A stretch of DNA of 7,206 nt from Candidatus Latescibacterota bacterium (lineage in GTDB: Bacteria > JAAXHH01 > JABIQT01), in contig JABIQT010000391.1 in the NCBI GenBank assembly GCA_018667995.1, positions 1 to 7,206 of the forward strand. Direction: 5' to 3'. Shown here in pieces: positions 1 to 6,612 of this stretch. Below the pieces are notes generated by a model, which worked only from the letters and a program-made list of their open reading frames with translations, ran no database searches and was not told where the DNA came from. Every line of letters starts with the position of its first letter. The first letter of the stretch is position 1. Both the position numbers and the translations under genes were made by a program.

Positions 1-2
1 AC

Positions 3-716
3 TGCCTCGTCGAGAAACCACTGGCTCTAGACCGAGAACAAGCAGAGTTGCTTGTGGCGACTGCCGACTCGGCCGAAGTCGTGCTTCAGGTCGGGCACAT
101 TGAGCGTTTCAACCCGGCTGTCCGTCAACTCAAGGCACTCGTTGAGGATGGAGTCGTACTTGTCGCAAACGCACGGCGAATGAGTGCGGTCAGCGGACGG
201 GTAACTGACATTGATGTTGTTATGGATCTCATGGTTCACGACCTGGACATCGTGTTGTACCTAATGGGTGGCCAGATCGCCGGAGTTGATGCTCGTGCTA
301 TTCAGGGACCAAATGGAACCGATCACGCGACTGCCCTGCTCTCTTTCCTTGACGGAAGGCTGGCATCTTTGACGGCAAGTCGGATAACACAGAACCAAAT
401 AAGACAACTTGAGGTAACGACCAAGGATCGGTTCTTTGCCGTTGACTACCCGAATCAGGAACTATTGATCTATCGACAGGGCCGAATCGAGGGTGTTGAG
501 GGTGGCGATTCGACCGGTGGCCGGTATGCCCTTGATGTGGAAACCAGGCGGGTGTTTGTACGCAGGACCGAACCGTTGCTGGCAGAACTTCAGCACTTTG
601 TAGATGCTGTAATGGGTATTCATGAGTGTGAGGTTGACGGGCACGGAGCGCTTAGGGCGCTTGATTTGGTATGGAGGATTCAGGCTCTACTTGAAGACTC
701 GGATCATGGATCGTGA
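3..716 (+). CDS. Gfo/Idh/MocA-family nucleotide-sugar dehydrogenase, 5'-truncated by window edge
   Basis: NAD(P)-dependent oxidoreductase that probably oxidises a nucleotide-sugar hydroxyl to a ketone in the cytoplasm, most likely C3 of UDP-GlcNAc or a derivative. The reading frame is open from base 3, and the first visible residues include the family EKP motif (12-20), whose Lys is catalytic, so the true start and the N-terminal Rossmann nucleotide-binding fold lie left of the window. A possible TTG start at 48 is internal and should not be used. Next comes GHIERFNPAV, typical of the UDP-GlcNAc 3-dehydrogenase-like subgroup, then DLMVHDLDIVLYLMG with the conserved His codon at 237-239. The stop overlaps the next gene's GTG start by 4 bases, so the two are probably translationally coupled and work in sequence. 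The family is certain; the C3/UDP-GlcNAc substrate is inferred from motif style and context. Confidence 0.9.
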   Translation, partial: CLVEKPLALDREQAELLVATADSAEVVLQVGHIERFNPAVRQLKALVEDGVVLVANARRMSAVSGRVTDIDVVMDLMVHDLDIVLYLMGGQIAGVDARAIQGPNGTDHATALLSFLDGRLASLTASRITQNQIRQLEVTTKDRFFAVDYPNQELLIYRQGRIEGVEGGDSTGGRYALDVETRRVFVRRTEPLLAELQHFVDAVMGIHECEVDGHGALRALDLVWRIQALLEDSDHGS

Positions 717-1831
717 AGAAGCGAATTCCCTTGATTGCTCCGGATCTGGAGTTTGAAGACGTAAGACGTGATATTGAACGCATTCTCATGTCGGGGGTGT
801 TGACGGCAGGACCCTACGTCTGCGAATTTGAGAGGTCAGTTGCGGAACGGGTTGGGGTTGACCATGCCGTTGCGACCACCTCAGCAACGACGGCAATCCA
901 TCTCGCTCTAGTAGTTTGCGGAGTAGGGCCCGGAGATGAGGTCTTGATACCAGATTTCACGTTTCCAGCCACGGCCAATGCCGTTATCCAAACTGGCGCC
1001 ACTCCGGTGTTTGTTGACTCTGGCCATGCTGACTTCGCTATGGATCCTGAGAGTGCCCGTACTCTGATCAGTCCCAGAACACGCGTCATCTTGCCGGTTG
1101 ACCCATTTGGCCAACCAGCAAACTATCTGGCACTGGAGCGTCTAGCAGCTGATGCTGGCCTTCACCTGGTTGTAGATGCGGCATGCTCACTTGGAGCATC
1201 ACGGGCAGGACGGGAGTGTGGCGCACATGGCGAAATGGGGTGTTTCAGTTTCCATCCACGAAAAGTTGTCACGTGTGGTGAAGGCGGCATGGTGACGACG
1301 AACGACGCGAATCTGGCAGACCAACTGAGGCTGCGCAGGAACCATGGCCTTGTAAGGATTGAGGGCAAGGTTCCTGAGTTCGTTGAACCAGCATTCAATT
1401 ATCGCATGACTGAGATCCAGGCTGCACTGGGACTATCACAGATGCGTCGAATTGAGTCTATTCTCTCTGATCGGCGGTTAACCGCTAATCGGTACGACGA
1501 CGCCCTTTCAAAGGTGTCGGGGGTATCAGTTCGGACTGCGACAGCGGAGGAGACATGGTCTTATCAGTCATATGTCGTGTTGCTTGATGATGAGATTGAC
1601 CGTAACGCGGCTATAGCCAACATGGATTCCATGGGTATTGAAACCACGATCGGCACCTATGCGTGCCATCAGCATCCGGCGTTCTGCAGCCAAGGCATTC
1701 GTTCCGATGGTCTGTCGAACGCCACACGGTATGCCAACCAGACGTTGACGTTGCCCCTAGTCGCCAATATGTCCACGTCTGAGGTTGATCGCGTAGTAGC
1801 GGCGTTGATCTCAACGATTGGCCAGCAGTGA
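713..1831 (+). CDS. DegT/DnrJ/EryC1/StrS-family PLP-dependent sugar aminotransferase
   Basis: Cytoplasmic PLP enzyme that transfers an amino group to a keto-sugar nucleotide, probably the product of the upstream dehydrogenase. The 372 residues match the usual family length. Landmarks are the PLP phosphate loop region TTSATTAIHLAL (55-66), DFTFPATANA (81-90), PVDPFGQPA (128-136), Asp155 in VVDAACSLGA (contacts the PLP ring nitrogen), the Schiff-base Lys184 in FSFHPRKVVTCGEGGM, NYRMTEIQAALGLSQ (229-243) and the late GTYACHQHPAF (314-324). The start is GTG at 713, inside the stop of the preceding gene (GTGA overlap); MKKRIPLIAPDL fits the usual N-terminus. In a uronic-acid context it would resemble WbpE/WlbC, which aminate C3; amination at C4 or of another sugar cannot be excluded from sequence alone. 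Confidence 0.95.
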   Translation: MKKRIPLIAPDLEFEDVRRDIERILMSGVLTAGPYVCEFERSVAERVGVDHAVATTSATTAIHLALVVCGVGPGDEVLIPDFTFPATANAVIQTGATPVFVDSGHADFAMDPESARTLISPRTRVILPVDPFGQPANYLALERLAADAGLHLVVDAACSLGASRAGRECGAHGEMGCFSFHPRKVVTCGEGGMVTTNDANLADQLRLRRNHGLVRIEGKVPEFVEPAFNYRMTEIQAALGLSQMRRIESILSDRRLTANRYDDALSKVSGVSVRTATAEETWSYQSYVVLLDDEIDRNAAIANMDSMGIETTIGTYACHQHPAFCSQGIRSDGLSNATRYANQTLTLPLVANMSTSEVDRVVAALISTIGQQ

Positions 1832-1906
1832 ACCAGGTTTCCAGATGTCGTACACCTAGCCCGGATCTCGCGATGACTCGGATCTACCGAAAGCGCTGAA
1901 TCAATA

Positions 1907-3064
1907 ATGAGAATAGCTCTGTATGGGCCGTATCTGTACCAGTTGGCCATGGGCCTCAGAGAGAACTCAGAGAACGAGGTCAGGCTATTTCTTGACGAGG
2001 AAACGCTTCCGCGGTCATTGCTTGATGAGTTGGCAGTTCGAGACCGGGGTTTTGTCGAGGTTGGCCCTTGGGCAACCCGAAAAGCGATTATCAGACCTCA
2101 CAAGGCTCCGATAACCAGGCTAATGGCCGAGTACGATGTCATCTTGGCAACCGAGCTAGGGCCAATCTTTGCCCAGTACACCCAGACCAGGTTCTTCTTT
2201 ATACCGAGCGGATGGGACCTGACCTCAGGGCCATTCCCGATTCGGACGCGTTCACTCAGGACTCGTGGGGCAGGTGACGTATCCGCCGCGATAGTTGCCT
2301 TACACCTCAGAAAAGGAATACGGGCTGCATCAGGAATATGGGGCGCACCGTTTGCTCCGCTTGTTGATGCAGCCAATAGACTTGGCTGCTCCCTGAGTGC
2401 AGATTTGCCCCAGCCGATTGATACGGATCTATTCGCTCCAAGTGCCGTACCAGTAACGCTGAAACAGCCAAGCACCCTAGAGATCTTTCATCCAACACGG
2501 ATGATATTGTCTCGAGATCCGACCCTCTTTGAAATCGGCCGATGGAAGGGAAATGACATATTGTTTCAGGGATTGGTAGAAACGATAGATCAGGGAATAG
2601 ATGTCAATTTGACTCTAATCGATCGCGGGTCTTCGCCAGATCAGGCATTAGCGATATCGATAATTGATGATTTGGGTCTACAGAGTCACGTCACCTGGTT
2701 ACATTCAGGGTCTGAGAAGGGATTCACCTGGAGCGAACTCGTCCTCCTGTACCAGGCTTCAGATATAGTCGTTGACCAGTTTGGAGGATGGTTCGGTTTG
2801 GTGTCTCTTGAGGCCGCCTCTTGTGCAAAACCGGTGATCAATCACGTGAATAAGGAAGTAATGGATGCCATGCATCCATATGGTCACCCATTTATCCAGG
2901 CTGAGACGTCTAAGGAAGTCAGTGAGAAGATCGAATTGTGTCGCGACCCCGAAACGCGCGCTACGATTGGCAGTGCATCGAGGCAGTGGGTAGTTGAACA
3001 CCATGATCGAAGTACTGTTGGAAGGACATGTGAGACAATCTTGTCCAACGAAGGCTTTAAGTGA
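1907..3064 (+). CDS. GT-B fold glycosyltransferase, divergent GT4-like
   Basis: Probable glycosyltransferase of 385 residues that adds a sugar to a lipid-linked or surface glycan on the cytoplasmic side of the membrane. The C-terminal half carries GT4-type landmarks: PIDTDLF (170-176) at the interdomain linker, GRWKGNDILFQGL (211-223) with the KG pair near the donor phosphates, a Rossmann strand ending HVTWLHSG (261-268), and FGGWFGLVSLEAASCAKPVI (292-311). In the usual EX7E motif the second Glu is present (302), but the first is Gly294. The N-terminus (MRIALYGPYLYQL) lacks the Gly-rich acceptor loop common in GT4. No transmembrane segment is evident. It starts at ATG 75 bases after the aminotransferase, with only a weak purine stretch (GAAAGCG, about 1889-1895) upstream. 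Donor and acceptor cannot be assigned. Confidence 0.8.
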   Translation: MRIALYGPYLYQLAMGLRENSENEVRLFLDEETLPRSLLDELAVRDRGFVEVGPWATRKAIIRPHKAPITRLMAEYDVILATELGPIFAQYTQTRFFFIPSGWDLTSGPFPIRTRSLRTRGAGDVSAAIVALHLRKGIRAASGIWGAPFAPLVDAANRLGCSLSADLPQPIDTDLFAPSAVPVTLKQPSTLEIFHPTRMILSRDPTLFEIGRWKGNDILFQGLVETIDQGIDVNLTLIDRGSSPDQALAISIIDDLGLQSHVTWLHSGSEKGFTWSELVLLYQASDIVVDQFGGWFGLVSLEAASCAKPVINHVNKEVMDAMHPYGHPFIQAETSKEVSEKIELCRDPETRATIGSASRQWVVEHHDRSTVGRTCETILSNEGFK

Positions 3065-3166
3065 GAGTTGACCAATCTTGGAGAGTAGATGTCGGTGTGT
3101 TTCCAGTAGTTAGCCAATGATGGGAAATCTAGTGATAACCATCGCATCTTAGACTTGGACTAGACA

Positions 3167-3880
3167 ATGATAGGGATATTATCCGATGCTCATGGGAATA
3201 TCGATTCGTACGAGAGAGCGATCGCCCTAATTGATGAGGTTGGAGTGGATGAACTCTATTTCTTAGGAGACGCAGTCGGATACGTGCCCTCTTTGGATGT
3301 TCTTGATCGGTTGATGGGGCGGGATAGTTATGTGAAGTGCATTCTTGGTAATCATGAGGATATGATTATCAAGGCTAGTAGTGATGACTGTCAAGAAGAG
3401 ATATATCAACTGGGTTTTGTGCGGAGCATAATGAGTGATGTCCAACTTAGATATATCAGTCGCTGGCCAATCAAGATTGAACGTGAGACCTTTGGTTTAA
3501 GAGTACTGTATATTCATGGAAGCATCCTTGAGCCAACTCACGGATACGTCTATCCAGACTCGGAGTTGTCTTCCTTGAACAATGAATATGACTACGTATT
3601 CATGGGAAATACTCATCGTCCTTTTATTCGCAAGCTAAGATCTACTACTCTGATAAACGTTGGCAGTTGTGGACTTCCACGTGACGATGGCCGATATGGC
3701 TCCTTCGCTCTTTTTGACCCAAGTGAGCGAACCGTTGAGATTATTCGTTACAACATTGAGAATGATTCAGTAGACTTAGAGTCTGCGGAGGGTTCGGTGC
3801 ATTCATCGGTACTAGAGGTCCTGGCTAGGCGAGCGCCTCAAGGAACGCTAGTTGGCACCGTTGTATCAGAGGAATCATGA
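3167..3880 (+). CDS. Calcineurin-like metallophosphoesterase, YfcE/MJ0936 type
   Basis: Two-metal phosphoesterase of 237 residues, probably cytoplasmic as no signal peptide is seen. The family hydrolyses phosphodiesters or phosphomonoesters; the substrate here is unknown. Motifs in order: SDAHGN with Asp7 and His9, GDAVGY with Asp35, GNHED with Asn62 and His63, His117 in YIHGS, and MGNTHRPF (146-153). The last is normally GHTH or GHxH; here Asn148 replaces the first His while His150 is kept, so the site probably binds its second metal differently. SCGLPRDDGRYGSFALFD (167-184) is also typical of this subfamily. The ATG gives MIGILSDAHGN, which fits family N-termini exactly, though no strong ribosome-binding site precedes it. 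The stop overlaps the ATP-grasp start by 4 bases (ATGA), implying coupled expression and a joint function. The gene is more AT-rich than the left and right flanks. Confidence 0.92.
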   Translation: MIGILSDAHGNIDSYERAIALIDEVGVDELYFLGDAVGYVPSLDVLDRLMGRDSYVKCILGNHEDMIIKASSDDCQEEIYQLGFVRSIMSDVQLRYISRWPIKIERETFGLRVLYIHGSILEPTHGYVYPDSELSSLNNEYDYVFMGNTHRPFIRKLRSTTLINVGSCGLPRDDGRYGSFALFDPSERTVEIIRYNIENDSVDLESAEGSVHSSVLEVLARRAPQGTLVGTVVSEES

Positions 3881-4935
3881 TCAATGTGCTTGTTACTGCC
3901 GTTGGTGGTAATGGCAACGGTTCGCAGATTCTGAAGGCTCTCGTAATGGCGGAGAACGGTGCCCCTGGCTATTATAGAATATATGGTACAGACCGTCATC
4001 AGTGTATGGATGGCCTAGCACTTGATGGTCGATTTGCTCAACTACCTGATGCCACGTCGCCTGAGTATTTGCCAAGTGTGTTGAAACTCTGCTCTCACTG
4101 GAACGTCGACGTTCTGTTTCCTGGTAGTGATGCAGAGCTATTTGTATTCGCCGAAAATATGGAGTCTTTCATTGATCTCGGCGTTTGTGTTCCGATCCAG
4201 AGAAGGGAGTTGATTGAATGGTGCCGTACCAAGGTATGTATTCAGAACCATATGCTCCGTCTTGGCATTCCTGTTCCTCAATCCTATAGTGGCGATACAC
4301 CGTACGAACTTAATAGGTTAGATAATTACCCCTATATTCTTAAACCTACGGAGAACGGTGGTGGATCGAGAGGCGTATATATCGCTCAAGATTACGAAGA
4401 AATACGAAATCTGTTTGGATATCTGAAACTCAAACCGGAAAGTCCGGCCTATATCCTTCAAGAATATATTGGAAAGACGGACTCCGAGTTCTCGGTGGGA
4501 ATACTCCATGATGGAGATGGCGTCTATGTGGGTGGAGTGGCCCTAAATCGCGACCTAACTACGAATTTGAATATCGCTATCCGAATCAGAAATATATCAA
4601 AACGACAGGATCTCGGCGCGGAGCTTATTGTCAGTTCCGGTATCAGCCAGGGCCGAATAGGTGGTTATCTAGATATCGTAGAACAATGCCGAAATATTGC
4701 CGAGACACTTCTATCAACCGGGCCTCTCAATATTCAGTGCCGAGTGGTTGAGAATAAGGTCATTGTGTTTGAGATCAATCCGCGCCTTTCGGGTTCTACG
4801 TCCCTACGTGCATTGGTTGGATTCAACGAGCCTGATCTTCTTGTAAAACGATTTCACCAAAGGGATGTACGGTCTAAGCCACAAGGTATAGAGAGTGTCT
4901 ACATTACTCGGAAGTTGATTGAAATTGTAGAATGA
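3877..4935 (+). CDS. ATP-grasp ligase, carbamoyl-phosphate-synthase-like
   Basis: ATP-dependent ligase of 352 residues that would activate a carboxylate as an acyl phosphate and join it to an amine (or similar nucleophile). The N-terminal pre-ATP-grasp Rossmann part starts VLVTAVGGNGNGSQILKAL (4-22) and continues through VDVLFPGSDAE (77-87). The ATP-grasp core has ILKPTENGGGSRGV (154-167) with Lys156 for ATP phosphates, LQEYI (194-198) at the adenine hinge, and NIQCRVV (285-291) followed by FEINPRLSGSTSLRALVG (298-315), where Glu299 and Asn301 are the expected Mg ligands. All key residues look intact. It overlaps the phosphoesterase by ATGA. There is no second CarB-like half, so it is a stand-alone ligase; similar proteins occur in surface-glycan loci. 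One natural guess is attachment of an amino acid to a uronic acid or an amino sugar, but the substrate is inference. Codons are AT-leaning, with runs such as AGAAATATATCA. Confidence 0.9.
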   Translation: MINVLVTAVGGNGNGSQILKALVMAENGAPGYYRIYGTDRHQCMDGLALDGRFAQLPDATSPEYLPSVLKLCSHWNVDVLFPGSDAELFVFAENMESFIDLGVCVPIQRRELIEWCRTKVCIQNHMLRLGIPVPQSYSGDTPYELNRLDNYPYILKPTENGGGSRGVYIAQDYEEIRNLFGYLKLKPESPAYILQEYIGKTDSEFSVGILHDGDGVYVGGVALNRDLTTNLNIAIRIRNISKRQDLGAELIVSSGISQGRIGGYLDIVEQCRNIAETLLSTGPLNIQCRVVENKVIVFEINPRLSGSTSLRALVGFNEPDLLVKRFHQRDVRSKPQGIESVYITRKLIEIVE

Positions 4936-5013
4936 TCGCTCCCATAGTTGCGGCAGTTGTGGTCTTATAATGTAACAAGTATTTGACTGAACGTCAATTC
5001 ACTCAATTATAGA
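4936..5013. other. Convergent intergenic stretch between ATP-grasp and methyltransferase genes
   Basis: These 78 bases separate the ends of two genes that face each other, where terminators would be expected. I see only a weak 5-base inverted repeat (TTGAC/GTCAA, 4983-4987 and 4993-4997) without a clear T run, so no terminator is called. The octamer TCTTATAA at 4963-4970 recurs on the far side of the methyltransferase gene inside the 17-base tandem repeat. Confidence 0.5.
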
Positions 5014-6240
5014 TTAGATTCGATAATTAATGTCACGTTCTCTGTGCTTCTCCGATGCTTCTATGGGTGCCAATGGAGCGCAAGCCCCTGCGATGACTGA
5101 ACTTCCTCGAGAGAACCGACGCACGTTGCCAGCGATTCGCGTAGAGTAACAAGGATTGGAACATATCACGGATAATGATTGCAATTCAATGTGGATGTAA
5201 GTCGCAAATGGGCGTTGTATAGTATGGCCCCACCGTTGGGTGTTCCAGTAACTCTGGTTATCGTCAACAATGTAGTCAATATCAGTTTCCAGTGAGTAAT
5301 CGAGAGCGACCATTCCAGGCCAAAGGCTACCAGTCCCGTAAAGAATAATTGGAATACCTCGGCGCTTGGCGTCGTTGATCGCTCTAGCAGTTGTTTCGAG
5401 ACAGATGTCTAACCAGTTCTGATTTGCCTCGGCGATGGCATACTCCCTTGCAATATGTGCATCGTCTAGCTGACTCAGCTGGACCTTGGACTCAATAGGG
5501 CGTGTTGACTTTCTCAAGAGCCACCACATAGCAACATTGGTTTCGGTTGTAACGGATGCTACTATTGTGAGGCCGACGGAAGAAAATAGTACTGATATGG
5601 TGCGCGGAGTGAATCGTGTCAAGTGATCGGCAATTAATAGATCTAGTGGATTGTTTTCGAAATTTGGAGCTCCGACAAATAGCAGGGCTCCAGGCTTGAG
5701 CAGTTGCACGACCTGTTCGAGGAACGGCTTAGGATCTTCGACGTGCTCGATTACGTTGGTTAGGAGAATTAGGTCAAGATTGTCCTCTAATCCGTAATCG
5801 GATAGATCCTTATAGAGTTCTAGTTTCGAAAGTTCAAAGTCATCCTGCAACAGAAGCATTGCTGTCTGGTTTGGCTCTATACCGACAATTCGGTACGTCT
5901 CGCTATGGCGGGCGAATTCCCGCAAAAGCAATCCACGACCACAACCTACGTCCAAGATTCGGGCCTCAGGTTGCAACTGGTGGTTGCTGAATATGAAATG
6001 CAGAATCCTCTTCGATACCGTTGCCGAGGTGTCGCTGTCAAAGACAACCTGTTCAGCCTCGGGTATTCCTGCATTAAGCGCGTATTGGTCACGGTAGTAA
6101 CTCTTGGAGTCGCCCCGCGTACCAAGGCGATTTATTATCGTTGCCGAGTTATGGCAGAAAGTGTTTAGTGTCCGAAGGGATACTACTCGTCCGTCGGATG
6201 TCACGGAACGGGGATAATCGGAAAGGATCGTGTTGGTCAC
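5014..6240 (-). CDS. Class I SAM-dependent methyltransferase with C-terminal Rossmann-like domain
   Basis: Probable sugar or glycan methyltransferase of 408 residues. The SAM fold has motif I ILDVGCGRG (95-103), the acidic ribose contact Glu122 in GIEPN, NVIEHVEDP (162-170) and LKPGALLFVGAPN (181-193), then DHLTRFTPRTISVLFSSVG (205-223), a Methyltransf_23-type pattern. After a helical linker comes a second domain, IILYGTGSLWPGMVAL (298-313) and IDYIVDDNQ (321-329), whose layout recalls the C-terminal domain of sugar C-methyltransferases (NovU/TylCIII type). Unlike those, the N-terminus has a single Cys (29) and no zinc-binding CxxC pairs. The start is GTG at 6240: an in-frame TAA in the upstream repeat rules out a longer protein, and AAGAAG about 8 bases upstream is a modest ribosome-binding site. 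It lies on the opposite strand to every neighbour and is AT-leaning, suggesting separate acquisition. O- versus C-methylation cannot be decided. Confidence 0.88.
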   Translation of the reverse strand: MTNTILSDYPRSVTSDGRVVSLRTLNTFCHNSATIINRLGTRGDSKSYYRDQYALNAGIPEAEQVVFDSDTSATVSKRILHFIFSNHQLQPEARILDVGCGRGLLLREFARHSETYRIVGIEPNQTAMLLLQDDFELSKLELYKDLSDYGLEDNLDLILLTNVIEHVEDPKPFLEQVVQLLKPGALLFVGAPNFENNPLDLLIADHLTRFTPRTISVLFSSVGLTIVASVTTETNVAMWWLLRKSTRPIESKVQLSQLDDAHIAREYAIAEANQNWLDICLETTARAINDAKRRGIPIILYGTGSLWPGMVALDYSLETDIDYIVDDNQSYWNTQRWGHTIQRPFATYIHIELQSLSVICSNPCYSTRIAGNVRRFSRGSSVIAGACAPLAPIEASEKHRERDINYRI

Positions 6241-6247
6241 TGGCGAC

Positions 6248-6281
6248 TTCTTATAACATAGGAGTTCTTATAACATAGGAG
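6248..6281. repeat. Perfect 17-base tandem duplication upstream of the methyltransferase
   Basis: The unit TTCTTATAACATAGGAG occurs twice back to back (6248-6264 and 6265-6281) with no mismatch. It ends 8 bases before the methyltransferase start as read on the minus strand, where the unit reads CTCCTATGTTATAAGAA. That strand contains TATGTT and TATAAG, loosely -10-like, and a purine stretch near the start codon, so the duplication could double a promoter element or an operator, or could be simple slippage. On the plus strand the second copy creates AGGAGG, but only a 7-codon frame follows it. Confidence 0.9.
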
Positions 6282-6612
6282 GAACTTGAAGGGTGGGGAC
6301 TACTTGTGATCGGTCGAGGTTTCCTCTCATGAGTGGCTGCGCGGAGCTAAGAGGTTTGGCGGAGGGGCACGTGCCTGGCTACGCCGACTGTTAGTGCGGT
6401 TCAGCGGCGAGGACTTGATGAGGGTTGTAACTCCTCCGATATGTGCTACTGAGGTTGTTGCAGTGAATGGGCGACTCGGGAGCCTTTCATGGTCGAGTTC
6501 GGTGCTGCAAAGGCATCGTAAGCTTTTCCGCAACCAGGTTGCATGATGGCGGTGATGCGGGGCGAGGCGACATGTAGGGTGTATCGCCGATGCTCTCATA
6601 CGAGTTGATCAG
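6282..6612. other. Gene-poor region between divergent methyltransferase and 6-dehydrogenase genes
   Basis: About 330 bases with no protein I recognise. One plus-strand frame is open from 6310 to its stop at 6544-6546 (78 codons), with possible starts only at GTG 6394 or ATG 6418; its translation (for example EWLRGAKRFGGGARAWLRRL) has no known motif. A 90-codon minus-strand frame at 6327-6599 is Arg/His/Ser/Pro-rich and looks like noise. The region must hold the promoter of the right-hand dehydrogenase and perhaps that of the methyltransferase, but I cannot place -35/-10 boxes with confidence. A 13-base inverted repeat (6530-6542) and a weak 5-base stem (GGCGA 6566-6570 with TCGCC 6584-6588) are the only structured elements seen. 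It may be degenerate remains of a gene. Confidence 0.5.
6530..6542. repeat. 13-base near-palindrome, possible operator
   Basis: GCAACC, a central A, then GGTTGC form a perfect inverted repeat with a one-base centre. The spacer is too short for a full RNA hairpin, and no T run follows, so it does not look like a terminator. It lies about 70 bases upstream of the 6-dehydrogenase ATG, where a dimeric regulator could bind. The role is inference; a 6-base arm can occur by chance. Confidence 0.35.

Noticed and set aside
48-716. Treating the TTG at 48 as the start of the oxidoreductase
   Set aside because: The same frame is open to base 3 and contains the family EKP motif at 12-20, so the gene begins left of the window.
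1862-1885. Direct repeat CGGATCT (1862-1868 and 1879-1885) before the glycosyltransferase gene
   Set aside because: Seven bases is within chance in this composition, and there is no accompanying promoter or palindrome to give it meaning.
3065-3166. Possible promoter (TTGACC near 3068) for the phosphoesterase gene
   Set aside because: No acceptable -10 box lies at a 16-18 base spacing, so a promoter call would be a guess.
4983-4997. Inverted repeat TTGAC/GTCAA as a terminator between convergent genes
   Set aside because: The stem is only 5 bases, A/T-rich, and not followed by a T run in either direction.
6327-6599. 90-codon minus-strand open frame upstream of the right-hand dehydrogenase
   Set aside because: The protein is low in complexity, rich in Arg, His, Ser and Pro, with no motif; it lies antisense to another open frame in G+C-rich DNA where chance frames are common.
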